Part shown: positions 29,401-39,100 of the stretch, piece after piece
Numbering within the stretch: position 1 is the first letter of the stretch
Layout: the number at the start of each line of letters is the position of its first letter
Made by a program: the position numbers and the translations under genes
The notes under the pieces: model-generated
What the model saw: the letters and a program-made list of their open reading frames with translations, nothing else
Told to the model about the DNA's origin: nothing
Database searches by the model: none
DNA from: Lepturacanthus savala
Taxonomy: Eukaryota > Chordata > Actinopteri > Scombriformes > Trichiuridae
Assembly (NCBI GenBank): GCA_030544235.1
Contig: CM060484.1
Location: 6,480,031 to 6,544,030 of the forward strand
DNA length: 64,000 bases
Direction: 5' to 3'

Positions 29401-32400
29401 CTTGACTGATCTACTAAACAACCAACTTTGAAAAGTAGGTATTTTAAGGTTGGCTCTTTCTGCAACAGTTAAATTTGTGTTTTTGCTGCGTCAGATTGCA
29501 ATAGAGGAAGCAAAGGTATGTAAAATAGCGGTAGGTAGGCCATGTGGAGTAATTAGGACATTATCCCTGAATCTGAACGGAAAAAGTTATGTAATGTTAT
29601 AGAAAAGTCTATATGCCATTGTGCTGGTGATGCTCTCAATAGAAGCATAACTGTAGATCAATACTACCAGGAATTAGACCCTCTGCTCCCTAATAGACTA
29701 GAGAATATTGAGACTTAATTACATCATGTCCTCTGTATCAGTGTGTGTGTGTGTGTGTGTGTGTCTGCAAGTGTAGTTCCAGGAAGAACAATCAATATCC
29801 TCTTTGTCAGCTGTGATCTCCTGCTTTGAATACAAGCTTTTTCATGTAGTGCATTATCCTAATATTGTAGCTGTAGCTGTTTGGTTGGTTGTCAGACTGT
29901 AGCTACACTCTGGTATAGTGCAGATAGAAGTTACAATCAGTTTATTCCCTTTATATTTAAAGCGAAATGAATTGTTGGAAGAGGAGGAGGAGGAGGCAGA
30001 AGAGGAGGTAGGTTTTCCATCAGGGCTGAAACTGCCATATGAAAGTACATCTTTCAATAGTTTAATCAGTTTAATAGAGAGGTTTATTGATGATCTCCCC
30101 CTTGCTCTGAATCGGACAGCAGGCTGTAACTGAGGATGTGGAAGCCAAGGCTCCGGTGGGTACTAAGGATGGTAACAGTATACAACCAGTAGGAGTTAGA
30201 TTAGACTTTAGCATAGCGGCTGTCTCAATATCAGCTAGTCTATAATCCACATTGTGGAACATTATAAAATCTTTGAACTGAAGTTTAAAGAGACATAGAT
30301 GCAGAGTCTTGTATAGAAAACTCTCCCTTTAACATATGCTGTAGACTAACTGTTCTGTTAGAATGGGAAAGTACCTGAACGATAGTTGGAACTGCTGACG
30401 TAGCTCACATCTTCCTATTAGTTGCTTTCCTAATGTGACATAGTCTATTTAAACTTGTAATAGCAGGTGTAATAATTTTGCACCATAGAAGTGGAGCAAA
30501 CACAACAGTATTTATCCGTCGGCACAATTAACTTTTGCAGATTTAGAGACAGTAATTCCTCTCCTGGAAGCAGCATCACTGGACCAGATCCAGTCACAGG
30601 GCATGTAATGTTTTATTGTAAGGGCAAGGCTTTTATTTTTGCACAGTTAAAGCATAATGTGGTTTCAGAAATGCTTTGAACGTCCAAGATTAATACATCT
30701 GTGTGAGAGGATCTCATGCTAGATGTGTCCTTTTGTGCATGAAAGGGAAATACAGAAGTCATCAAGTCGGCCTTTATTTTCTGTGACAAACGGTATGCTT
30801 GAACCTTAAGTTGATTTTTCATCTTTGTTCATGATTTGGAGAAAATCAACTTGTCTTGCAAGGTTGTTAACAATCTTGCCTGCAGCAGATAATTAGTCCT
30901 GCATCATGTCATGAGATAGTGAGATCAATAGATTGTATGTCTAGAAATTAGGTTTTTTTCTAGAGGGAAATCCAAAATGAAATTCCAATTCCCATGTTTT
31001 GAGTTATTTTCTTTGTCATTGTTGAGCCATTTCTATTCATGATTTAAGTTACCGTTTGTAGATCAGATGAAAAATCAGAATCTTGTCCTTAACTTGTTTA
31101 TTGACTTTCCTTCTTTGCTTTTACCCAGGGTTTATAAAACATGTAAATTGCTGCAATTAAAACACACACCGCCAGCAAAACATGTTCTACATTCAGATTT
31201 TAAGGATTTACAAAGATGCACTTTTTGGAAATTCCAAGTCATATTTGTGTTTTTCCTTTTCTTTTCTAGAACAATAGAATGCTAGCCTGCCAGGCAAGTT
31301 TTCACTATATGCAGACATGTTCTGTGATACATGACTGCATATACGCACATATTCATCCTACAACCTTTTATTTCATTTCGTTGATCATTAGAATTATCAA
31401 ACTGCTAGTTTCCAGGCATTTTACTGAATATTCTGGTGGTTGGTGGCAATGAGAATGAGATGTTCTTGCTTTTTTTGTGTGTGTGTTGTCTTTTCACTGC
31501 CTCGCTTAGTTTGAGGAGAGTGAGGAGGAGGAAGAGGAAGTAGGGGAGGAAGGGGAGAAAATTGAGGTTGAGGTTTGTTACAATGTGAAGTGGTCGTTCA
31601 TGTGAAGTGCCTCCCTGTACTTTCTACTCCCATCAACTCCACAGAGATAATCAGTCCCCACTGCAACTACAGCTCTAGCTGCAGTTATCCACTTATCTCG
31701 GAGTTGTTTCTTGTGTCCACTATTTTTAATCATCCGTGGTGATTTAGCTGCCTCTCAGTTGCATTTTCCCTGGCCTTCCCTCAGACCTGGTCACTTCTTT
31801 CTCCTAAATAATCGGTTATATCTAGATAGTGATTATTTCTTTCCTTTTTTTCTACCTTTTTATAATTTGTGTTTTCTTTTCAATTCTTTTTATTTCTTTA
31901 TTTCCTTTCTATTTGCAATAGACTGACACAGAGAAGGTGGGTGCCCATTTTACAAATACAGCATGTGAAGAACTTGCTGTATTTATTTTTTTTATTAATA
32001 TTTATATTTCAAGTAGCTATAGAAAAAAAACCCTTATATTCTCTAGACTTTTAATTTGACCTAATTATATGATCATGACATTCTTTCAGTGAGAACAGGC
32101 TTTTTTATGACATTTATATATATTTTTTATTTCAAATCTCAAAACATTCCCACCAAACAAAGACGGATACACCAGCTGAAAAGGTAGGTTACATGCATAC
32201 TGGGATATATCTGCTGCCACAGCAGTTTGTGTTATTGCCATCGATCCTCTGAACTGTAGATTCCCACTTGACATGAATGAAAACCAATTTCTAAATGTCA
32301 AACGACAGTTAAGTGAGCTTGTCCTATGTTACCCTCCGCCTTTGTGCTGTCATAGGCTGAAAATGCATTCGAAGACGAAAAGGTGAGTGTAGGTGTTCAG

Positions 32401-35400
32401 ACACATGAGTATTTATAGAAAAAAATAGTCTTCAGCAAATAAATATGTAGTAGAGCACATTGCAAACAGAGCACAATCCATTTCTAAGCGCCTTCCCTCC
32501 CATGAAGCCTTCCCGTAGTAGAATTCTCAGTAATGGTGCTATGTGGCCATGAATCAAACAGCCATTGGATCATTGACCTAATGAGCCACGCTGTGGTTTC
32601 ATCCATATGGCTTAGCTACCCCTCCAGCCAGTGCTTGTTAAAATGAAGCCACAGTATACCTGGTTGGTAATCCACGCATCTCTCACTACCTTCAACCCCT
32701 GTGCTTTTAAGAATCACCACTTAAAAGTTTCACATCTCCTGCAATATTAAACTTTTTTTTTTTGTTCAACGGGCTCTCTTTGAAATTTAAAGGCTGCCAT
32801 TAAAAAGGTGGGTTCTGCAAAGTCGTACGTATCGAATCTGAATTGTATTTTGTCTGCGGTGGACGTTTCTCTGCTACAAGAGCTGACGAATATAACAACC
32901 GTCGACCCGAGAGAGAGCGGAGTTGCATCATTTTGCCTCTCATCATTTTTTGGAAGCATGAAGCATTACACCAGCTGGTCTGCTTTTTGCATCATAACGT
33001 GGTGTAACACAACTGCTGCTTATCTGTGTTTTTTTTTTTTTTGAATCTTGAAATCTCACTGCCCTGTGTAGCTTTTAACTTTTGCTGTGAAATTCAGCTT
33101 TAAGAAGCTCAAAGGTTATTTGGTGTATTTCAACCTAAAGCTGCTGTTAAAGGGCGAGCTGGTGCACACGAGTTTGTAAAAGTTTCTCCATTTACTGCAG
33201 TTTAACCTTAAACTAATACTCTGGGCTTGTGACTGCCTGTTTTTCTACAGATGGACACTGAGGCCAGCGACTTACTGAACGACCTACAGGTGAAGCTGAA
33301 CAACGTGCTGGATGAGCTCAGCAGTACATTTGGGAACAGGTAGCCGAATGCTAACCCTAAAACTCCCATGTATGAATTTAATCCACCAACCACACGTTGC
33401 ATTTGTGCTGATTTCTTTTTTTTCTTTGCAGTTTCCAGGTCCGCATCAATGAGTGCATGCGGCAGATGGCGTCTCTGCTGTACCAGATCAAAGGTCCTCT
33501 CAACGCCAGCAACAAAAACCAGGTGGAGGGCGACTCCGACAACATGCTGCGGCCACTCATGGATTTCCTGGACGGGAAGTGAGTGGATTCATTAGATTTG
33601 ACATCAGAGTTCCTTAAGTCGTTTGTTTTTTTTCACTAGCAGCAGTTTAAGTCCACAACACACCAGCACTTTCTGCGGCCCAGTGTGTTTCATTTCCGGG
33701 CCGCGTTGCCTGTGTGTTTCGCACGATTTTGCAGGTTGACGCTGTTCGCCACCGTGTGTGAGAAGACCGTATTGAAGCGTGTGCTCAAGGAGCTGTGGAG
33801 GATTGTCATGAGCAGCCTGGAGAAGACCATTGTTCTGCCACAGGGCAACGACACCTTTGTAAGCTCAATCATCAGTTTTAACAAAGTTTGTTTCCTTCAG
33901 CATTTGTTGACTTTTAAGTTCTGAGAGAGCAGCAGCTCATTTCCTCCTTTCTTTTTTCAGGGAGCACAGATCCTCTCGGCTGCAAAAGAACTGGGTCAAC
34001 TCTCCAAACTCAAGGTACCATAACAGCCTCATATGCTATATATGTCTGAGAACTGACCTCGAAATTGCTTATTGAGAGTGGGCGTGTGTATTTTTATGGA
34101 TCTGCCTCATCTACTTTTATCATTTTAAATGTGCAGGATCACATGGCAGGGGAAGCTAAAAGCCTGTCTCCCAGACAGTGTGCTGTCATGGACGTGGCAC
34201 TGGACACGATCAAGGTCAGTTAATACCACGGTTTTGGTTTCATTAGGGGTGGACGGGTCAAATTAGCTTCATCAACTATTCATCCTATTAACCAGGTACC
34301 CAGGAAGGTTATGCAAGTGTCTGCTGCAACACTATGTTGCTTATGTGCTGGGATGTTTATTTTTCCCTAATCCCACACTAGACAGGAGCCTAGTCTGAGA
34401 TTTTATTTTTGAACAAAATTCAGTACCTTCCAGATATTTCTATTCAGATTCATATTCTATGTTTTGCTTTTGCAGCAATATTTCCACGCGGGAGGGAACG
34501 GGCTGAAGAAGGCGTTCTTGGAGAAGAGCCCCGAGCTGTCGTCGCTCCGCCACGCTCTGTCCCTCTACACCCAGACCACAGACACCCTCATCAAAACCTT
34601 TGTGACCAGCCAACATGCACAAGGTATGCCTGATGATCCGTCAGGACACTTTTCCCATGTTTGACCAGGAGAGGGCACTAACTGAGCTACTTATTCGATA
34701 GAGGAGTATTTTCTTTTTTTTCTGTTTTCTTTTTTTTTCAGTGCATTTCTGTATTTAAACAATGATAATTTGTTGACATGTTATCGCTGTGTTTTCTTTA
34801 TCTCTTGTGCTGCCTCTGTGCCAGTGCACAATGGAAAGGGTATTAGGTTAACTCCCAATGAAAAAATTCAGCCCAGCAGGGGTAGGTTTCATTGAAATCA
34901 TCTGCCAACCGTCTTCTCCTTTTCCCCCCACCCGCTCTCCCTTTGTACATTTTATTTCACTCTTAGTGACACTAAGGTGGGTCGATCACCCCGAACTCAG
35001 CCCCCTCCACCCGCATCCCCTTCTCATTCAGATTCTACATCATCAATCAGTGTCTATATGTTTATCAGCTGAAATGAAAGCTCCTCTAATGTATCTGCAC
35101 TGTGCAATAACCTGCTGCAGGCTCGGGCATAAACAAGCCGATCGGTGAAGTGTCCATCCAGATTGAGCTGTACACACATCCTACGAGTGGAGAACGCAAA
35201 GTTAACGTCAAAGGTTAGTTTGAGTCTCCTGCTACTAAGAAAGCTACAAACGTAGTATGTTAAGAAAAGCATCCACCTGCTAAAGCTGTCCTTCTCCTCT
35301 CTCTCTCTGTGTTTTTGCACATGTAGTTATGGGAGCCAGTGATTTAAAATGGCAGACGTCTGGCATGTTCCGGCCCTTTGTGGAGATCACCATGATTGGG

Positions 35401-36192
35401 CCTCAACTCAGTGACAAGAAGCGCAAATTCCAGACGAAGTCCAAGAACAACAGCTGGTCTCCCAAGTTCAACGAGAGCTTCCAATTGTAAGCACGATGAC
35501 ATATGAATATTACAAAACCTCTTTAGAGGGAGATTTTGAACTTGTTTAATACCGGTACATTACCTTTTGTTGCTAATTCATGTGCAAAGTGAAAAATAAT
35601 ACGCAAATAAGAGGAAATAAATACTTTGTAATTAAATAAATGTATTTATTTATTTTAAATTGTGGCATTCCTCTATACAAATGGTCTTACATTTGGTCAT
35701 TGTGGAATTATAGTAAAAATAAATTATTCTTTTTTCTGGGGACCCCCTGGACTTAAAGGTCCCCGGACCCCACTTTGAAAACCACTAACACTTTCTGTTA
35801 TAAAACGTATAAAAGCAAAAATCTTATCAGATGGCATCCAAGGTCTAGTTTTTGTGACATTAACGGCCTTTGATGTTCCACGCTCTGTGTCCCGCTCCCT
35901 CCACAGTGTTCTGGGCAAACAGGACGGCTTTGAGTGCTACGAACTGCAGGCCTGCGTCAAAGACTACTGCTTCGGCCGCGCCGACCGCGTAGTGGGCCTG
36001 GCCGTGATCCAGCTGCGCGACATCATGGAAAAAGGCAACTGCGCCTGCTGGTGCCCGCTGGGCCACCGCATCCACATGGATGACACGGGCCTCACCGCCA
36101 TGCGGATCCTGTCGCAGCGCTCCAACGACGACGTGGCCAAGGAGTTCGTGAGGCTGAAGTCGGAGACCCGGTCGGCCGAGGAGGGCAGATGA
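1..36192 (+). CDS. unc13b: Munc13 vesicle-priming protein, unc13b-like (5' partial gene)
   Basis: Munc13 proteins open syntaxin and template SNARE assembly to prime vesicles at presynaptic active zones. Visible in order are a calmodulin-site exon, a C1 zinc domain, a Ca-binding C2B, the MUN domain and C2C; N-terminal C2A is outside the window. Common coding exons read as 18456-18502, 18730-18808, 19751-19825, 19926-20145, 20245-20472, 20614-20755, 21108-21277, 23237-23352, 24229-24392, 25251-25401, 25591-25659, 25884-25973, 26199-26336, 26435-26565, 26774-26859, 27901-28027, 28137-28233, 28335-28478, 28950-29027, 29214-29291, 33251-33339, 33432-33578, 33735-33858, 33961-34014, 34137-34214, 34476-34623, 35121-35213, 35327-35486, 35907-36192. 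With 10330-10623 and 10730-10820 they sum to one uninterrupted frame ending in TGA. The MUN/C2C residues also resemble UNC13A; the ATP8B5-like neighbour and the b-type exon favour unc13b (one of the fish co-orthologues). Confidence 0.9.
412..2020 (+). repeat. Protein-level repeats, family 1 (SGLLKFxSxEN)
   Basis: Eight to nine degenerate copies of a short coding repeat are spaced 100-200 bases apart, at about 412-435, 798-840, 868-920, 1029-1075, 1183-1235, 1435-1480, 1627-1665, 1768-1818 and 1984-2020. The core is a hydrophobic patch (FLSGLLKF) followed by SSxEN. Gln/Ser/His-rich spacers lie between copies. Regular short linear motifs in a disordered chain suggest repeated docking sites or stickers; that is inference. 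Confidence 0.8.
3079..3660 (+). other. Trp/Tyr-rich globular-looking block within the giant exon
   Basis: About 195 codons differ sharply from the flanking low-complexity sequence. The block starts near EDSLYLEDTEWYQQW, contains several Trp and Tyr (GMWWPAEDGDCGYFVY) and shows alternating hydrophobic runs, Cys residues and few Gln/Ser runs. It reads like a folded domain in an otherwise disordered chain. I do not recognise a named family. Confidence 0.6.
4800..7650 (+). repeat. Protein-level repeats, family 2 (GGSLLGGMFGG / LLSMFGG)
   Basis: More than twenty degenerate copies follow one another. Early ones read like GKSLLSMFGG or KGLLSMFSD (4810-5410, 5900-6120). Later ones read GGSLLGGLFGGSAPQ or GGSILGGMFGG (6150-6540, 7240-7640). 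Spacers are Gln/Thr/Ser/Pro-rich. Phe-Gly pairs recur much as in FG-repeat proteins. Copies late in the array are most alike at the DNA level, suggesting recent tandem growth. Confidence 0.82.
8664..10329 (+). other. AT-rich intron after the giant exon
   Basis: No coding exon is seen. It holds a short (TA)n tract near 9199-9219. An AATAAA hexamer (8678-8683) overlaps the TAA that closes the giant reading frame, so cleavage here instead of splicing is possible. Confidence 0.6.
10330..10820 (+). CDS. unc13b: unc13b ub-type exons with calmodulin-binding helix
   Basis: Two exons, 10330-10623 and 10730-10820, encode the Ser-rich segment SSRFGSSGNLSQTSSQLSE, matching the SSRYGSSCNVSQGSSQLSE region of mammalian Munc13-1/ubMunc13-2, then RVRWLKAINKVRVQL. 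The latter corresponds to the known calmodulin site in which the Trp anchors a basic amphipathic helix. Acceptors are ATTGTAG and AAACCAG; donors are GTAAGG and GTAAGC. Phases are 2 in, 2 between, 0 out, and phase 0 fits the common exon at 18456. Entry in phase 2 fits a skipped giant exon (upstream exon outside the window) or the GC donor at 8663. Calcium/calmodulin control of priming is known for this site in mammals; it is inferred here. Confidence 0.85.
10821..14996 (+). other. Long intron, probable b-type promoter region and non-coding conserved blocks
   Basis: No in-frame coding exon is apparent. A less AT-rich stretch near 12500-12975 ends in CATAAG|GTAAGG and could be an untranslated first exon for the b-type transcript. 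Two blocks look constrained: 13500-13610, with an octamer-like ATTTGCAT beside a CACCTG E-box, and 14370-14520, with two TAATTA homeodomain-type cores. All of this is pattern reading only. Confidence 0.4.
14997..17312 (+). CDS. unc13b: unc13b b-type (brain Munc13-2/Munc13-3-like) alternative first coding exon
   Basis: A 2.3-kb exon is open to 17312 and ends CCAG|GTATTT in phase 1, continuing to 17555. The first in-frame ATG is 15065 (MFPRGHLSGQDEP); the in-frame GTG at 15014 is unlikely to be used. A TAA at 14993 and the phase-1 acceptor exclude splicing from 10820, so this should be an alternative first coding exon. From 15065 to the TGA at 36192, without the optional exons, the frame gives 1959 residues. 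Residues near 15436-15580 (HILKELKGINKIQEEISDL) match the coiled-coil segment of bMunc13-2 and Munc13-3, which in mammals binds ELKS. A basic amphipathic stretch at 16611-16671 (FSKAVLSFKSALKGALKKL) is a candidate calmodulin helix. The exon ends in Gly-Ser-Gln repeats. An out-of-frame five-codon uORF lies at 15025-15042. Confidence 0.82.
17555..19825 (+). CDS. unc13b: unc13b linker exons before C1
   Basis: Four short exons are read. 17555-17577 (ETWREDDQ with the split codon, 23 nt) is needed only to bring the b-type exon into phase 0. 18456-18502 encodes VRDEEPSVRQAWVKPG. 18730-18808 encodes GGSGLYGIDSMPDLRKKK, nearly identical to all vertebrate Munc13s. 19751-19825 encodes SLVQARKAGITSAMAARSS. 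Both the ub-type (10820) and b-type (17577) routes join at 18456 in phase 0, which confirms alternative N termini on one core. Introns between them are plain AT-rich sequence. Confidence 0.86.
19926..20472 (+). CDS. unc13b: unc13b C1 (diacylglycerol-binding) domain exons
   Basis: Exons 19926-20145 and 20245-20472. The first encodes a full C1 zinc finger: His of HNFEVW, paired CxxC (CYEC and CSEC), then HEKC and a final Cys in NADC, all eight ligands present. The pocket sequence GLLWGIARQGM is the phorbol ester/DAG-binding type. The second exon encodes the Lys/Arg-rich linker (MKDRMKIRERNKPEIFEL) up to the C2B start (KWSAKITIT). In the family, DAG binding recruits Munc13 to the membrane and lowers the fusion barrier. 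Confidence 0.95.
20614..21277 (+). CDS. unc13b: unc13b C2B domain exons
   Basis: Exons 20614-20755 and 21108-21277 encode a Ca-binding C2 domain. The five acidic positions of the calcium loops are present (KDKTGSSDPY, and VWDEDDDIKS), with the KTKKRTKTIYGNLNPVWEE strand typical of Munc13. In mammals C2B binds Ca and PIP2 and raises release probability in trains. The second exon ends TTGG|GTCAGT and the chain continues at 23237. Confidence 0.95.
21278..23236 (+). other. 1.96-kb intron between C2B and MUN with non-coding conserved-looking blocks
   Basis: The segments near 21500-21700 and 22740-23200 are richer in GC and of higher complexity than other introns here, without a usable coding frame. 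They contain runs such as TAATGGTCTGTAATTAG. They are candidates for intronic enhancers; only an alignment can tell. Confidence 0.35.
23237..29291 (+). CDS. unc13b: unc13b MUN domain, first part
   Basis: Twelve exons (23237-23352 through 29214-29291, listed under the gene) encode the rod-shaped MUN region that catalyses the syntaxin/Munc18 to SNARE transition. Landmarks are [88 protein letters not shown] and EHALFSCSVVDIFTQLNQSF, all near identical to mammalian Munc13. The NF pair known to matter for MUN activity falls in this kind of sequence, but I did not map it. At 26115-26198 an upstream acceptor would add 28 in-frame residues. The 1.04-kb intron 26860-27900 shows nothing coding. Confidence 0.94.
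23443..23475 (+). repeat. (CA)n microsatellite
   Basis: Uninterrupted CA dinucleotides in the intron after the exon ending 23352. Confidence 0.9.
25413..25435 (+). repeat. (CA)n microsatellite next to a splice donor
   Basis: CA repeat starting 11 bases after the donor at 25402; intronic CA repeats can act as hnRNP L sites. Confidence 0.85.
26115..26198 (+). other. Possible alternative 3' splice extension (84 nt, in frame)
   Basis: A good acceptor (CCCCGTTTTCAG) precedes 26115. From there to the normal exon start at 26199 the frame is open and in phase, adding ALWKLMKCEALLAVGHSLLV and a further eight residues between FRMK and VQELQSPP. Mammalian Munc13s have no residues here, so the normal start is taken as 26199. 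Confidence 0.35.
29495..32807 (+). CDS. unc13b: Cassette of in-frame acidic microexons in the MUN region
   Basis: Between the exon ending GAKQ (29291) and the one starting MDTEASD (33251) lie short AG-exon-GT units, each a multiple of three and phase 0: 29495-29515 (IAIEEAK), 29963-30007 (RNELLEEEEEEAEEE), 30123-30155 (AVTEDVEAKAP), 31510-31572 (FEESEEEEEEVG then Gly/Glu/Lys), 31922-31936 (TDTEK), 32163-32183 (TDTPAEK), 32356-32382 (AENAFEDEK), 32793-32807 (AAIKK). A ninth, 31270-31293 (NNRMLACQ), would need a GC donor. Donors are good (GTATGT, GTAGGT, GTGGGT, GTTTGT, GTAGGT, GTGAGT). Several have TGC just upstream of the acceptor, as at SRRM4-controlled neural microexons. In mammalian sequences I remember, this junction reads straight through, so all should be optional. 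Up to 80 residues could be added. Confidence 0.68.
29742..29764 (+). repeat. (GT)n microsatellite
   Basis: GT dinucleotides in the intron between the first two microexons. Confidence 0.85.
33251..34623 (+). CDS. unc13b: unc13b MUN domain, second part
   Basis: Six exons (33251-33339, 33432-33578, 33735-33858, 33961-34014, 34137-34214, 34476-34623) complete the MUN domain. Landmarks are DLLNDLQVKLNNVLDELS, CEKTVLKRVLKELW, EKTIVLPQG, AAKELGQLSKLKDHM, QYFHAGGNGLKKAFLEKSP and SLYTQTTDTLIKTF. Phases connect without gaps. The segment ends in phase 1 after CAAG, where one optional exon can be added before C2C. Confidence 0.94.
34825..34881 (+). CDS. unc13b: unc13b alternative 57-nt exon in the MUN-C2C linker
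   Basis: Acceptor CTGTGCCAG, donor GG|GTAGGT, phase 1 on both sides, 19 codons reading VHNGKGIRLTPNEKIQPSRG with the split codons. It matches the optional VHGGKG...TLSED...EKG segment remembered from long Munc13-1 forms. Skipping joins 34623 to 35121 in frame (QGSGINKPIGEVS), so both forms are viable. Confidence 0.78.
35121..36192 (+). CDS. unc13b: unc13b C2C domain and C terminus
   Basis: Exons 35121-35213, 35327-35486 and 35907-36192 encode the C-terminal C2C domain (GEVSIQIELYTHPTSGER, DLKWQTSGMFRPFVEITM, CYELQACVKDYC, GHRIHMDDTGLTAMRILSQR) and end KSETRSAEEGR. C2C lacks the calcium-site aspartates and in the family contacts the vesicle membrane. DLKWQTSG and DKKRKFQTKSKNNSW are closer to Munc13-1 than to mammalian Munc13-2. 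The last exon is strikingly GC-rich compared with the giant exon, with G or C at most third positions. Confidence 0.95.
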
Positions 36193-39100
36193 GGAGGAGA
36201 AGAGGCGGAGGACTCGCTCGTAGAGCTTCGATGTGTCTTAGCTGCTGTTGACTGTTCCGATAATAACGAGCTCACCGACACACTGTCACCTTCACACTCT
36301 GGGTATTTTCGACAAGCATTTCACGTCATTTACAGAGCTACTGTACAGAGCACACCACCACACACACCGGCTCACTCGACCTTCCGCTCACCAGCTGTTT
36401 CAGCTAAGTCGTTTCACCTTTTTCTTTTTTTTATTATTTTAACCTTCCTCAACTTGCCACCTGGACACCGTTGCCTCAACAGGCCTCCACTTCCCACATC
36501 TTCTCTCCAGTGTTGTCGTGCAATAACCCCGCCTAAACCCCCTCAAACCGTGGCTATGTGTTTGACGCCTTACACTCTACAAACTGTGAATGTGTAGAAA
36601 AAAAAGGATTTTAAATGCCCTATCCTGTAGCTCCACTGTGACTGTTTGAGTAAATGTGAAAATCCAGTTCTGTGTCTGATTGAACAACGTGGAAGGTACT
36701 TAAAATAATCATTTACCCCCCTTTATTTAACGGATTGATAAGTTAATCGTGTGCCTTGTCATGTTAAGTTCCTTACATCACAGAATGATTGTTGCTACTC
36801 CCGCGTCCTAAGTGATATTAGAAGTATATAACCTAAGCAGTAAGATCAACAGTATGATTTAAATCAAACTCTTATAGAAATGAGACTGACAGACATTCTA
36901 TATGTTTGAAGGAGAGTCCTGTTTTAGCCATATTTATTCAGTATGTGAGTTTAATCTCCACTAACAACCTCTTAAATTTGTATTTATTTTTTTTATACAT
37001 ATTTATTTTTCATTCTGTGCTTTTCAATGCCCGTGATATGAAATGTTTGTTTACTGCTGGAAGGATATTTGCCAGAACAGTATGTGCGAGTTTTTTTTTT
37101 TTTTTTTTTTTATGCTGCACGTGTTCAACCAAAGTTTCTTCACAGTTCACCTGTCAGAGGATAGCGAGCGTCATCAAATAGTGTTTGTCTGTGATTTGGA
37201 TCCTTGACTGACAAAATAGAAGACTGTCTTTTAGAAACGATCATTTATAATAAAGATGATGACGTCAGATAACAACTTTCTGAACATTTGGACACAAGCG
37301 TAAAATTACTTATGGTTTACATAGAATTTCCTGCTTTTTTTTCTTCTACTCTTCCAATGAGTGGCCTTATTTGGAGAAAAACCTACATCTGTGTATTTTT
37401 TTTTTTATCCCTATACTATTGATTCTCAGTGATGAGGATTAGCCACTCCTCTTCCTATAATGGTGTCAATTTTTATTTTATTTTTTTTCCCCAAGTGATC
37501 CTTTCCTTCTCATTTTGTACTTTTTATTTCTGATGATTTCCAGGCTCTTTTTCTATCTGTTATCGTTTGTGTTACTTTCCTTTTATGACGTTTTGTAAAT
37601 GTTTTTATGTGTTTTTAATAGTTTGGAATGATGTCGATCACTGTGTTGTAAGATATGCGTCACTTTTATGGGCAGGAGTAATATATGGTGAGACGTGTGC
37701 CAATGAATGTGTTCATAACCGATGTTCCTCTTCATGAAGGATGGATATTTGCGTCTGTATAATACGAGAACCTCAACCTGTGCACATTTTTAAACCGACC
37801 ACGCCACAGAATCCGATTCCTCTTTGTTACAGCACATTTTAACCCTTGTGAATAATGTATGTTCATGGTTTCTGAGGGCAAACGTTTCTTAGCCATTCTG
37901 TAATATACATGTCCCCTTGTGCCAAGTTGTTCACTTTTGATCTTTTTATTTATATATTTTCTAAATTTGTTAACCCTTGCACTATCGGTAAATCACTGCA
38001 ATAGTTAACAAGTCCAGTATATCAGTCACAGTAACTGTGGTGTTTTCTTTGTTTTGTCACTACTGAAATGTTGTCATTATTGTTAAACATTCCAATTAAT
38101 GAATTTTGTATAAAGTATCTGAGAACCATCTATAAGTGTGTGTACCTGTTTTTTTTCCCAGGACAATATGACTGCAGATGAACACAGATTTATAGTAAGA
38201 TAGTTATCAGTTATTATCTCTCTTATTTATCTAGTCATATTATAAGATTTAATTACATTCTCTAAAATAATTCATAGTGTGGTTCTACTCATACATTTAC
38301 TAGGTGGCAACATTATAGATTTAATTTATTTTCCATTCAAGTTTTTTGGCAGATTATCATTGAAAATACAAGTGGGCACTTTAACTAATGTTTAATTAGT
38401 TTATTAATCTTTAGATAACAGGGATTATAAGAACTATTTCAAGTCAACTAGTAAATAAACTTGAAAATTAAAATTGAATATGATAGTTTGGTGTAATTGT
38501 AGCATTTTTTGCAGCAGCTTTAGTTGAGTTCAGTTAATTAATAACTTCTTACAGTCGAATGTCTTTTTAAGAAACCGTTTCATTCCCGAACTTGCTCAAG
38601 AGTTTTTTACATATCAGTGAATGGAATTGATTTTTTTCAGTTTATTCAGAACAACTCCATTTACTTCCATTAAACTTTTGACCCTTTAACATTGTCAAAT
38701 GTCACTTCTTGTCATATTTATGTGTGTGAAAGTACTTGCCTTCTTATTTTATTGCTCTTATCGGGCACATTTTTTGGTTTGTTTTTTTAGTTGAATTCTA
38801 ATTAGAATTCGGAGAATTCTCATTTATCACCTTGGTAATCTTTGTTCCACTGCGAGATCATTTCCCTTTTACCACAATGCTGTCACCAAATGCGTGACCT
38901 TCTTCTCCTCAGCAATGCTCTTCTGTTTTTTTCAGCGTTTTATTATCTGACATGACCCGCCTTCCTGTCACGGTCCAAGTCGTGTCCACCCAGTCGTCCA
39001 GTCTGCCTTCAACATTACATGTAAGCATGCATTCATGTCTGTGTATTTGCAGACAGAGAGCGTACACACACACACACACGCTAATTAATTTAGCGACTAG

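Noticed and set aside
30491..30679. Possible extra microexon near 30541-30616
   Set aside because: Phase 0 reads a stop codon at once, so it cannot fit the cassette.
31270..31293. 24-nt unit NNRMLACQ as a firm ninth microexon
   Set aside because: It needs a GC donor and is not acidic; kept only as a possibility.
34665..34677. CCAGGAGAGGGCA as a CTCF site
   Set aside because: One mismatch at an important core position and close to a splice donor; too weak alone.
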